From contig NZ_CP014206.1 in NCBI RefSeq assembly GCF_001563225.1, positions 1,674,001-1,738,000 of the forward strand: a stretch of DNA of 64,000 nucleotides. The letters run 5' to 3'. Position 1 is the first letter of the stretch. Every line of letters starts with the position of its first letter. Of the stretch, positions 18,336 to 26,472 are shown in pieces. Source of the stretch: Pseudodesulfovibrio indicus. GTDB taxonomy: Bacteria; Desulfobacterota; Desulfovibrionia; Desulfovibrionales; Desulfovibrionaceae. The notes under the pieces are model-generated. The model was not told the DNA's origin. It was given only the letters and a program-made list of their open reading frames with translations, and searched no databases. Made by a program: the position numbers and the translations under genes.

Positions 18336-18701
18336 TTACTCTCCTTTCTTTTCACCTCGCTTGGCGAGCATTTCAAGAAATTCGGCGGCAAGCGCCCGGT
18401 CGTTATCCGTGAGTTTGGCCGCGTGGCGGAAAAGCGGGTCGGCTTCGGTGGCAGCTGCGGGGTCGTCGGCGCGGCCGAGCAGATAGTCTGTGGTGACCTC
18501 AAGCGCCTCCGAGAGTTTTCGCAAGTTGTCGAAGGAGGGCTTGCGCTTGCCCCCCTCAAAATGGGCGATGGAACTGGGTGGCAAACCGGTTTTGGCGGCC
18601 AGGTCAGCCTGGCTCAGGCCGCGCATCTCTCTGGCGGCACGCAGGCGGTCCTTGAAGATGTCCGAAGGCGCTGGGCCTTGGGCAGGTGTAATCTTTTTCA
18701 T
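18336..18701 (-). CDS. XRE-family transcriptional regulator paired with ImmA
   Basis: 121 residues with an N-terminal Cro/C1 helix-turn-helix ('LRAAREMRGLSQADLAAKTG' then 'SIAHFEGGKRKPS'). The C-terminal ~45 residues are a helical tail. It heads a two-gene operon with the ImmA protease and is divergent from the ubiquitin-like operon, so it probably represses itself and may also control that operon. Its own promoter carries TCGACATT boxes (18709 and 18750) as possible operators. Confidence 0.9.
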   Translation of the reverse strand: MKKITPAQGPAPSDIFKDRLRAAREMRGLSQADLAAKTGLPPSSIAHFEGGKRKPSFDNLRKLSEALEVTTDYLLGRADDPAAATEADPLFRHAAKLTDNDRALAAEFLEMLAKRGEKKGE

Positions 18702-18827
18702 GGCGATTTCGACATTCTCCTCTTGACGACTTCGTAATAAATGGTTAACTCGACATTAATAGCATGGCGGATGCGGCATGACAAGAGCCTAGATACAAGC
18801 CATGTAAAACTTATGAGGTTGTAAAAG
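18702..18827. promoter_or_regulatory. Divergent control region of xre-immA and the Ubl operon
   Basis: On the minus strand, TTGTCA (18784-18779) and TATTAA (18761-18756) are separated by exactly 17 bp, a good sigma-70 promoter for xre-immA. Two direct TCGACATT boxes at 18709-18716 and 18750-18757 are candidate operators; the second overlaps the -10. A plus-strand TTGACG at 18723 could be the -35 of the Ubl operon, but no clear -10 follows. That XRE controls both sides is inferred. Confidence 0.6.
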
Positions 18828-19556
18828 ATGAGTAATGACAAACGATTGAATGGTATTATCGGAGATGCTGAAGATCGTGTCAAGGACGGAGAGAAACATC
18901 ACCATCCGCATGGCTCGTTCGAAATCTTGATCAAGGGCGAAAGCCAGGACGAGATATCCGTTACTTTTGGAGAGCCGGATCCCTCCGGAAGGCAGATTCT
19001 CTCCAAAGCCGGCTTTGTCCCTGAAGAGGATCATGCTCTCATCCAACTGCTGCTCCCCGGCTCCAGGTTGATCGGCATGAACGACAAGGTCGATCTCCGG
19101 AACAAGGGGAGACACGTTTTCCGGGTGTTCGGCGGTGGAGAGATTTTTCTCTTCACCGTGGACGACACGGGCTACCAGTGGGGCGCTTCCAAGATCAACG
19201 AAGCGGACTTGCGCGATGCGGCAGTCGTACCTGAGGAAAAGGTCCTTGTTTTGGAGCGTGACGGCGAGGAAGCGGAAGTGCCCGCAGGCGGGGACATCGA
19301 GTTGTCGCATACCGGGGTGGAGCACCTCCGCACCCGCCATGGGATGATTACGGTTACGTTGGATGGCGACGAGAAGCGCATTCACCCCGGAATGTACACC
19401 ACTGAAAAACTCATCCAGGTCCTTGGAGTGGAGGCCGGCTATCTTCTCAATGTCGTGGAGGACGGTGAACTGATCCCGCTCCAGCCCAATGAAAAGCTGC
19501 GGGTGAAGGATGGGATGATTTTCATCAGCCAGGTCCCGAGCGGAGGGTCTTCCTAA
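18828..19556 (+). CDS. Multi-ubiquitin-domain protein (bacterial ubiquitin-like modifier)
   Basis: 242 residues. After a charged, His-rich N terminus come three beta-grasp (ubiquitin-like) repeats at about 28-97, 98-167 and 168-238, each with the strand-turn-helix pattern and a late 'hydrophobic-V-hydrophobic' strand. The layout matches the prokaryotic multi-ubiquitin family. The C terminus reads '...QVPSGGSS': a Gly-Gly followed by two residues, as in ubiquitin-like precursors that need trimming. The JAMM protease two genes on is the obvious processing enzyme. First gene of a four-gene operon with overlapping starts and stops (TAATG to the E2-like gene). Such operons are associated with anti-phage defence; the target is unknown. 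Confidence 0.85.
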   Translation: MSNDKRLNGIIGDAEDRVKDGEKHHHPHGSFEILIKGESQDEISVTFGEPDPSGRQILSKAGFVPEEDHALIQLLLPGSRLIGMNDKVDLRNKGRHVFRVFGGGEIFLFTVDDTGYQWGASKINEADLRDAAVVPEEKVLVLERDGEEAEVPAGGDIELSHTGVEHLRTRHGMITVTLDGDEKRIHPGMYTTEKLIQVLGVEAGYLLNVVEDGELIPLQPNEKLRVKDGMIFISQVPSGGSS

Positions 19557-19885
19557 TGGATGCGAATAAGGAATTCGAGTCGATCAAGACCTTGTGCGGC
19601 GCTGCGGAACTCCATCAGGAGTGTGGCAAGCCGGTGGTGCTGCTGCCCGGCTTCCGATTCAAGTCCGGTGGTAAAGACTTGAGCATGGATCTTCTGCTTC
19701 ATCCGTCGGCCCATACCGGTTACGTCACCCGGCTGTTCTTTCGGGAAAAGGTCGCCGGGAAGGGAAGGAACTGGACGCAGCATCAGGTCTTGGGGAGCAA
19801 TTGGTGGGCGCCTTCGTGGCAGGGAGTGAAGGCCGAGCAAGCCTGGCCCGCCATTTTGTGCGCGCACTTGCGGGGGGTGGCATGA
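19556..19885 (+). CDS. E2-like (UBC family) protein of the Ubl operon
   Basis: 109 residues. The start overlaps the modifier stop (TAATG) and its own stop overlaps the JAMM start (ATGA). The fold hints are 'VVLLPGFRF', 'DLLLHPSAHTGYV' (compare the HPN-x-G of E2 enzymes) and a Trp-rich end 'NWTQHQVLGSNWWAPSWQG', typical of the prokaryotic E2 'family E' found next to multi-ubiquitin genes. Cysteines are C14, C23 and C102; none sits just after the HP motif, where classical E2s have their catalytic Cys (Thr58 is there). It is either a non-canonical E2 or a structural adaptor. Assignment rests on context as much as on sequence. Confidence 0.7.
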   Translation: MDANKEFESIKTLCGAAELHQECGKPVVLLPGFRFKSGGKDLSMDLLLHPSAHTGYVTRLFFREKVAGKGRNWTQHQVLGSNWWAPSWQGVKAEQAWPAILCAHLRGVA

Positions 19886-20385
19886 AGATAATCTTCAAGT
19901 GCACTTCCGAACTCCTGGGGCGTATCCACATGGACCTCCGCCGTCCGCATGCATTCGCGCATGAGCGTGTGGGGTTCATTGCAGCAGGGCTTACCGCAGC
20001 GGGGGATGATGTGCTCATTCTCTCCCGCGATTATCGGCCGGTCGAAGATGCGGATTATCTCCGGGATCACACCGTCGGGGCCATGATGGGACCCGAGGCT
20101 ATCCGCAAGGCGTTGCAATGGGCTTTGTGCTCGCGTGTCGCGCTTTTTCATGTGCACACCCATGGTGGCCGGGGCCTTCCGGGATTCAGCGGGGTCGATG
20201 TGCGTGAAAACGCCAAGTTCGTCCCCGACTTTTTCAAGGTCGCCCCGCAATGTGTACACGGTGCCGTCGTGCTCAGCGCCGACGCCGCCAGAGGCCAGGT
20301 CTGGCTTGGTCGGCGGGAACAATACCGCCATATCGACGAGTTTTCGATGGTTGGCATTCCGATGAGGAAATGGAGAACAACATGA
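19882..20385 (+). CDS. JAB/MPN (JAMM) metalloprotease, deubiquitinase-like
   Basis: 167 residues from the ATG that overlaps the E2 stop. The complete JAMM zinc motif is visible: E28 in 'HERVGF', then H90-x-H92-x10-S103-x2-D106. Enzymes of this kind trim ubiquitin-like precursors to expose the C-terminal glycine, or remove the modifier from targets. Here the expected cut is after Gly-Gly of the modifier's 'GGSS' end. The longer reading from 19801 overlaps the E2 gene and is not used. It overlaps the E1 start by ATGA. Confidence 0.88.
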   Translation: MKIIFKCTSELLGRIHMDLRRPHAFAHERVGFIAAGLTAAGDDVLILSRDYRPVEDADYLRDHTVGAMMGPEAIRKALQWALCSRVALFHVHTHGGRGLPGFSGVDVRENAKFVPDFFKVAPQCVHGAVVLSADAARGQVWLGRREQYRHIDEFSMVGIPMRKWRTT

Positions 20386-21284
20386 ATCGACTTGATCGCC
20401 AGAGTTTTTTAGGCCCCGATAGCGATACCCTGCTCCACGAATGCACCGTCGGTCTCGTCGGTCTTGGCGGGGGAGGCTCCCACGTCGTTCAGCAGTTGGC
20501 GCATCTGGGGGTGGGGGGATATGTCCTCGTGGACCCGGATCGAATAGATTTTTCAAACACCAACCGCCTCGTGGGCGGGACTTTGGCCGACGTCGAAGCT
20601 CAGGCCCTGAAGGTGTCGATCGCCGAGCGAGTCATCCGTGGGGTGCAGCCGGAGGCTCGAATCATCTCGGTGGCGGATACCTGGCTCGAAGCGACGGATG
20701 ACCTCAAACGTTGCGATGTCATTGTTGGTGCCGTTGACTCATACAAGGAGCGGGACCAACTCGAAGGGTTCGCGCGCCGCCACCTGATTCCCTATGTCGA
20801 TATGGGGATGGACGTTACCGATCTCGGCAATAATGGCTTTTTGATCAGCGGCCAGGTCATCTCGTCCCTGCCCGGTGGGCCATGCCTGCGCTGCTGCGGA
20901 CTCGTGACCGATGCCAGGCTCGAAATGGAAGCGCAGGCCTACGGCGTGGCAGGGGGGCGTCCCCAGGTGGTATGGTCGAACGGGGTGCTCGCGTCCACGG
21001 CCGCAGGACTGGTTGTCCAACTCATTACTCCGTGGTTTCCGAGCTCTCCAGAATTCGTCTATCTGGAATATGACGGCAACAAGGGCATTGTCCGCCCACA
21101 CGGTCAGATGGGATTGCTCAAGGGGCGCAAGTGTCCTCACCACCCTGCTGAAGAAACGGGTGACCCGCTGTTCGACATACGCAAGCACCTTGCTCGGCTG
21201 GAATCCAGAAGCAAGGTGGCCGAAGTCGAGCGAGTTCCCTTGTGGCGACGACTTATCAGTTTTTTCCGTAATGATTGCTCCTAG
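20382..21284 (+). CDS. ThiF/E1-family ubiquitin-activating-like enzyme
   Basis: 300 residues from the ATG at 20382 (GGAG 7 bp upstream). Rossmann nucleotide loop 'VGLVGLGGGGSH' (24-34), D51 in 'VLVDPDRID', 'NTNR' (59-62) and 'VGAVDS' (115-120) are the ATP/Mg and adenylation residues of ThiF/MoeB/E1. Cysteines C168, C171, C172 ('CLRCCG') and C251 ('CPHH') could form the structural zinc site; one may take the thioester. It would adenylate the processed C terminus of the multi-ubiquitin protein and pass it on. Last gene of the operon; 225 bp of non-coding DNA follow before a convergent gene. Confidence 0.92.
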   Translation: MNRLDRQSFLGPDSDTLLHECTVGLVGLGGGGSHVVQQLAHLGVGGYVLVDPDRIDFSNTNRLVGGTLADVEAQALKVSIAERVIRGVQPEARIISVADTWLEATDDLKRCDVIVGAVDSYKERDQLEGFARRHLIPYVDMGMDVTDLGNNGFLISGQVISSLPGGPCLRCCGLVTDARLEMEAQAYGVAGGRPQVVWSNGVLASTAAGLVVQLITPWFPSSPEFVYLEYDGNKGIVRPHGQMGLLKGRKCPHHPAEETGDPLFDIRKHLARLESRSKVAEVERVPLWRRLISFFRNDCS

Positions 21285-21509
21285 TTGTCATCGCAACATA
21301 AGTGCCGTGTCGCGGCGTCGGAACCCGCAGCCCATTAAGCCTTGGTTCCTCCTCGCCTCCGATTTTGCGAAAGGTGAGGAGACGGGCAACGGCAAGCTCT
21401 TATGTCTTTCGATTGGTGTAGTCACTTTTCTGTTCCCGGCAGGCACGCAAGATTTTCCGGAATGAAAGCCGAAGCCCACCATGAGGGCAATGGCCGGGAT
21501 ACTCCTATT

Positions 21510-23777
21510 TCATCGCGTTGCACCATGGCATTGGGTGTTTGCGGCATCGATGATGTAGTGCAGCCGGTTGAGTATGTTTACTTCGCTGTTCCCCGGGTCA
21601 AAATCGACGAAAAGCAGGTTGGTGGAAGGATAGTGTTGCTTGATTGCGCGTTCTATTCCCTTGGCTACTATGTGGTTCGCTATGCAGCCAAAAGGTTGAA
21701 CGCTGATAATGTTGGAGATGCCTAATGTGGCGAAATACGAAATGTCGGCTGGAATCAACCAGCCTTCGCCATATTGGTTGACGAGACTGGTTATATCCGA
21801 AGCAAGAGCCGCTTTTCGAGCAAGCGTCATTGCTGGTTCAGCTAGACGAAACCGGGCCAAGGCCGCTTTGTATCTGTAGTTCCATCGGGCGATCATCATT
21901 TCAAATGGCCCTTCTAGAATATCAAGAGGAAGGAACCGGGCCAAGTGCTGCTCTCTGTTAATCTTTGTGTTGACAAAATATTGCAGGAAAAAATCGGAAA
22001 GGGCTGGAATGGAAACTTCGACGCCCTGGGCGATAAGCCAGTCCACAATATGCATCTGGCTGAATGAATTGTATTTGAGGTAGATCTCACCGACGACTCC
22101 CACTCGCGGCCGGGGGGCTTCGTTCGCAATGGTCCCGTTGAAGGCGTCAACGGCTTCGGCGAGCAGCGGCAGCAGGGAACTCGGCTCGCTTTCAAGGCAG
22201 ACTGCTCCGGCCATCAGGTACTTGTCGCGGAGCCCTAGCGCTTCGCCAGCGCGGCGTTCGCGGACCGCGCAACGATGATACATGCAGGCGATGGCGTCCG
22301 CATAAAGCAGACCATGGAGGGCCTGGCGGAAAAATCGGCGAGAGTTCAACTTGATCGTGGATTCGTCACTCATCCGGGAGCCTTTCGTGGAGATGGCATA
22401 AACCGGGACTCCGTCATATCCTGCCTTGGCCAATGCGCGCCTGATTGTCGGTACATAGCTTGACGCCCGGCATTGCCCCCCGGTCTGCGTCATGGCCACG
22501 GCCGTGTTGCCCGGGTCATAATCACCCCGCGCAAAAGCCTTGATGATGTCCCCAACCGTTATGATTGCCGGGTAGCAGGTGTCGTTGTTGGTGTACCTGA
22601 GGCCGTATTCGACGGAAATGGTATCCGGCGGGGGCAGGGTATGCAGGTTGTACCCCAACGGCTTGAGCGCCGAAGGAATCAACGGAGAGTAGTACTCGGA
22701 GAAAAAAGGCGTGATGAGAGTGCTTGGTTTTTCGATTTTTACGAGACAGCTTTTGGTGGACGTGCCGGTTGGTGAAGAGGCTTGGGCCGGGTGCCAGCGG
22801 AGCGTTTCAATGAGGGACCGGAGCCGCAGACGTATGGAGCCCGTGTTGGAAACGTCATCGACCTTGATCAACGTGAAAATTTTCCCGGACGAATTCAAGA
22901 CATCGCTGATGGCGTCTGCGATGAAGGCGTCGGGGCCGCATCCGAACGAGCTCAACATTACAAGTTGGATGTAGGGGGACTCTTGGTCCGCCACCCATTG
23001 CGCCGACTTCATCACGCGATTGGGGTAGGCCCATTGGGAGAGGGCCCCCCACTCGCTCCAGCACGGTTTGCACAACCCCGACACGACGTCGGCCGGGATG
23101 ACGTCGGCTCCCAATTCGGAGAGGATATTCGAGGTGCCATGCTCGATCAGCGGGTCGGCATGATAGGGGCGGCCTGCGAGGACGATGAGAGGGCGTTGAT
23201 GGCCATGCTCCCGGTCGAGAACCTTTCGTCCCTGGCGGACGAGTCCCTCCCGGCAGTTCGACTGGGCGGCGAGCGCCGCGTCGAAGGCTTGCCTGAACCG
23301 GGATCGCGGCACACCGAGGCTTCGCGTATAGAGTTGGCATGCCTTGCGAAGGAGGGCCTCGTCGCGGAATGAAACCGCTGGGGAGTCGAGAGGGGGAACC
23401 CCCCGCTGCCCGAGTTTCATTGATCCCTTCAAAACCTCTCCGTAGGCGGAGACGATGGGGCAGTTGAAACTGTTGACGGCTGCGGCGTCCTCAAGGTCGT
23501 TGTGCACCACATGAGGGTAAAATATCCTGTCGACCCGTTCCTCCAGCAGGGTGGCAACGTGGCCGTGGGCGATTTTCGCGGGGAAGCAGATGTTGTCGGA
23601 CATGACCGAACATATGCCTTTTTCATAGAGGGCCTGGTCGGAGGGAGCTGAAAGCACGACCTCGAATCCACATTTCGCCAACAGGGTTTTCCAGAACGGG
23701 AACGTCTCGAACATTCCCAGTATGCGGGGAACGCCGATTCGGATGCTCTCTTGCGGATATCTTGTCTCCCGGCTCAT
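21510..23777 (-). CDS. DUF2229/2-hydroxyacyl-CoA dehydratase-like protein (C-terminal half of activase-related system)
   Basis: 755 residues from the ATG at 23777, which overlaps the TGA of the upstream activase (ATGA). N-terminal DUF2229-type domain: 'IRIGVPRILGMFETFPFWKT', 'MSDNICFPAKIAHGHVATLL' and 'YPHVVHNDLEDAAAVNSFNC'. The next part resembles the 2-hydroxyglutaryl-CoA dehydratase subunit D fold ('TNNDTCYPAIITVGD', 'MTQTGGQCRASSYV'), with Cys residues suited to an Fe-S cluster. In many anaerobes this half and the activase half are one polypeptide of ~1400 residues; here they are two coupled genes. Substrate unknown. Confidence 0.85.
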   Translation of the reverse strand: MSRETRYPQESIRIGVPRILGMFETFPFWKTLLAKCGFEVVLSAPSDQALYEKGICSVMSDNICFPAKIAHGHVATLLEERVDRIFYPHVVHNDLEDAAAVNSFNCPIVSAYGEVLKGSMKLGQRGVPPLDSPAVSFRDEALLRKACQLYTRSLGVPRSRFRQAFDAALAAQSNCREGLVRQGRKVLDREHGHQRPLIVLAGRPYHADPLIEHGTSNILSELGADVIPADVVSGLCKPCWSEWGALSQWAYPNRVMKSAQWVADQESPYIQLVMLSSFGCGPDAFIADAISDVLNSSGKIFTLIKVDDVSNTGSIRLRLRSLIETLRWHPAQASSPTGTSTKSCLVKIEKPSTLITPFFSEYYSPLIPSALKPLGYNLHTLPPPDTISVEYGLRYTNNDTCYPAIITVGDIIKAFARGDYDPGNTAVAMTQTGGQCRASSYVPTIRRALAKAGYDGVPVYAISTKGSRMSDESTIKLNSRRFFRQALHGLLYADAIACMYHRCAVRERRAGEALGLRDKYLMAGAVCLESEPSSLLPLLAEAVDAFNGTIANEAPRPRVGVVGEIYLKYNSFSQMHIVDWLIAQGVEVSIPALSDFFLQYFVNTKINREQHLARFLPLDILEGPFEMMIARWNYRYKAALARFRLAEPAMTLARKAALASDITSLVNQYGEGWLIPADISYFATLGISNIISVQPFGCIANHIVAKGIERAIKQHYPSTNLLFVDFDPGNSEVNILNRLHYIIDAANTQCHGATR

Positions 23778-25846
23778 CGGAATACGCTCCTGTTTCTCAG
23801 TGCGAAGATGTTCACCCCTGCCGCCCCTTTTTCTCCATGGTTGGTGAAAATGCGTTCGCACTTGTTGCCGATAAAATACTTGTGGCCGTCATTGAAACGG
23901 AATTCCGTGACCACGCATTGGTTGGTGCATCCGTTGCAATGGAGTGTTCGCGTCCGCCGCTCCTCCTGCATGCACAGCTGGTCAAGGTCCATCGGGATTT
24001 CGCTTTTATTCCGCTCATGGTGTTCCCTGGCCAGCAGCGCCGCGCCGCAGGCCCCCATCAGTTCCGGGCGGTTGGGCGAGGAAACGGTCTGCCCGGTCAA
24101 CAACTCCAGGGCCCGGACTACCGCACGGTTGCGGAACGTGCCTCCCTGGACGACGATGTGCTCCCCAAGCTCTTTCGGGTCCCGAAGCTTCAGGACCTTG
24201 TAGAGCGCATTTTTGATTACCGCATAGGCCAACCCGGCGGCGATGTCTTCGATGGCCGCCTTTTCGCGTTGGGCCTGCTTGATTCGGGAGTTCATGAAGA
24301 CCGTGCAACGGGTGCCCAAGTCGCAGGGAGCGCGTGACATGCAGGCCCTGTTGGAAAATTCTTCGGCGCTCAAACCAAGCGTCTGCGCAAAGCCTTCGAT
24401 GAACGAGCCGCAGCCCGAAGAGCATGCCTCGTTTATTTCGATGCGCTGGATGCTGCTTTCATTGACGAAGATGGCTTTCATGTCCTGCCCACCGATGTCG
24501 AGGATGAAGGAAACATCGGGATCCAGCAGCATCGCGCCGCGCCAGTGGGCGAACGTCTCGACCATGCCGAGGCGCAGGTTGAATGCCGCGCGGATCAGGT
24601 CCTCTCCGTAGCCGGTCGCCGCCATAGCTCCGATCCGCGGCAGGGGAATTTCCGCGCATGCCGAGCGCAACTCCCGCAAAACCACGCCGGCGGCATCGAC
24701 CGGGTTGCCGCGATTCGGGCGGTATGCCCCAAACACCATTCTCCCAGCAGTGTCGAGCGCCAGAAGCTTGGTCGTGGTGGAGCCGGAATCGATTCCAAGA
24801 AACAACGGCGGGATCGCCTCCCGCAAAGAGGCCGACGGGATGTCGGCGATGGAGCGTTGCGATTCCCAGGCAAGGAACTCCCTTTCGTCATTGAAGAGGG
24901 CCGGGAGGCGTTTGCGTTGTGGCGGGGCGATGTTGAGGGCAGCGGGGCTGCACATTTTTTCGCACCATCTTTGCAACGTCTCGACGCCATCGGATTTACC
25001 GCTCGCCAAGGCCGCTCCCCATGCCGGCGGAAACTGGCTGGATTCAGGCACCAGGATTTCGGACTCAGTCAACTTCAGGATGCGGAGCAGGGCCTTGCGT
25101 AGATTTATGAGGAATGAGAATGGTCCGCCACTGAGGAGAATCGGCGGTCGAACAGACACTCCACGGGCCAGAGTCGCCAGGTTCTGCAATATGACGGCAT
25201 GCAGGATGGAGGCGCAAATGTCAGGCAGATCGACCTTCCGGCTCAACAGGTTCTGGATATCCGTTTTGGCGAACACGCCGCAGCGGGATGCTATGGGGTG
25301 GATGCGGCGGGCCTCCCCAGCCAGGATGTCCAAACGCTCCGGGGAGATACCGAGCAACTCGGCCATCTGGTCGATGAAAGCCCCGGTGCCGCCAGCGCAA
25401 CTGCCGTTCATGCGAATGTCAGGAGGCCGTCCTTTCGAGAAGAACACCATTTTGCTGTCTTCTCCACCGATGTCGATCAGTGTCGAGGCTTGGGGAAAGA
25501 ATCTGCGGACGACATCTATGGAAGCATTGACTTCCTGGACAAAGGGGATGCCACACGATTCAGCAATGCCCATGCCTGCGGAGCCCGTGACGGCAATCCG
25601 GGCGGGGACGTTGCCTGTTTTTGCCGTAACCTCTTCGAAAATTTTCAAAAGGGCACCAATGATATCGGAACCATGCCGACGGTAGTGCTGTGCGCACAGC
25701 TCTCCGTTGGCATCCAGGATGACCAACTTCGCTGTCGTACTGCCAACATCCAGACCGGCCAGATGGACCTGGGAGGTCTTTCTCTCTCGCTTCTCTGTCA
25801 GCGTATCTCGGGCTATGTTGCTGATACTATGAGAAATTTGAGTCAT
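23774..25846 (-). CDS. Tandem BadF/BadG-type acyl-CoA dehydratase activase ATPase
   Basis: 690 residues with two ASKHA ATPase modules. Module 1 starts at ~29 ('AGLDVGSTTAKLVILD') and has 'IDIGGEDSKMV' and 'NGSCAGGTGAFIDQMA'. Module 2 starts at ~345 ('LGIDSGSTTTKLLALD') and has 'ILDIGGQDMKAI' and 'NEACSSGCGSFIEGFA'. The Cys residues in the last motif of each module ligate the bridging [4Fe-4S] cluster in characterised activators. A Cys-rich tail ('CNGCTNQC') follows. These ATPases drive low-potential electron transfer into radical dehydratases or reductases. Coupled to the next gene by ATGA. Its place in an island with organohalide genes is notable, but it is not the usual RACE type that reactivates corrinoids. 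Confidence 0.9.
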   Translation of the reverse strand: MTQISHSISNIARDTLTEKRERKTSQVHLAGLDVGSTTAKLVILDANGELCAQHYRRHGSDIIGALLKIFEEVTAKTGNVPARIAVTGSAGMGIAESCGIPFVQEVNASIDVVRRFFPQASTLIDIGGEDSKMVFFSKGRPPDIRMNGSCAGGTGAFIDQMAELLGISPERLDILAGEARRIHPIASRCGVFAKTDIQNLLSRKVDLPDICASILHAVILQNLATLARGVSVRPPILLSGGPFSFLINLRKALLRILKLTESEILVPESSQFPPAWGAALASGKSDGVETLQRWCEKMCSPAALNIAPPQRKRLPALFNDEREFLAWESQRSIADIPSASLREAIPPLFLGIDSGSTTTKLLALDTAGRMVFGAYRPNRGNPVDAAGVVLRELRSACAEIPLPRIGAMAATGYGEDLIRAAFNLRLGMVETFAHWRGAMLLDPDVSFILDIGGQDMKAIFVNESSIQRIEINEACSSGCGSFIEGFAQTLGLSAEEFSNRACMSRAPCDLGTRCTVFMNSRIKQAQREKAAIEDIAAGLAYAVIKNALYKVLKLRDPKELGEHIVVQGGTFRNRAVVRALELLTGQTVSSPNRPELMGACGAALLAREHHERNKSEIPMDLDQLCMQEERRTRTLHCNGCTNQCVVTEFRFNDGHKYFIGNKCERIFTNHGEKGAAGVNIFALRNRSVFR

Positions 25847-26053
25847 TTTATTGAGCCTTTTTTCGATTTTCTTATTGTCGCTCGTTTATTTCAGGAGGAG
25901 GTTCGCCTCTATCGCAAGCCTCTTGCGAACCTGCTCCACATGACGGTTTAAAGTGAGCTCACCAAAAAAACGGCTGTCGGCAGTGATGGTCCCTCACATG
26001 TTGATAACTGGACGTAGTGTTCCAGCAGGTTGTTCTCTCACCCCTTCACATTA

Positions 26054-26329
26054 TTACGGCTGGCTTTCCTTAAGTAGCTTCATGAACTCGTGAAAGCAGG
26101 GGAACAAGGGAGCGAACAGCGGGTTGTTTTTTTGCTGCAGCAACTCGTTGCCGAAGAGTTTCAGGCCGAGTCCCAAAGCCTCCGCAGAGCCGGGAGCAAT
26201 GTCCTTGCGCAGGCGTATCCTGTCTATGATCATGAGGATATCGTCATAGCTGTTCACCTCGAACGAAAGCGGAGCGCTTCCCGTGCTCTCCATCGGCTCC
26301 ACCGTTATGCGGTACTGGTGTCTTTTCAT
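26054..26329 (-). CDS. DUF3861-domain protein
   Basis: 91 residues from the ATG at 26329 (AAGGAAcccggtc upstream; a longer frame to 26506 has no support). 'MKRHQYRITVEPME' with 'LSFEVNSYDDILMIIDRI' is the pattern of DUF3861, a small cytoplasmic family of unknown function. It lies 143 bp after the outer-membrane efflux gene and may be the last gene of that operon. Confidence 0.75.
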   Translation of the reverse strand: MKRHQYRITVEPMESTGSAPLSFEVNSYDDILMIIDRIRLRKDIAPGSAEALGLGLKLFGNELLQQKNNPLFAPLFPCFHEFMKLLKESQP

Positions 26330-26472
26330 GACCGGGTTCCTTTTGTTGGCGTTGTGGTCCGAACTGCATTTGCCAAGCCGAGCTGGGGGCGGGTCCAACC
26401 AGGCGGCGCATGACAGCCCCCCCGGCGTCCGCTTTCGCCGCAACCCTTTTGCGGGCTTGCCGCGCAAACAAT

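Noticed and set aside
23774-23861. Frameshift between the two activase halves
   Set aside because: The junction is a clean ATGA start-stop overlap with AGGAG upstream, so the split is natural.
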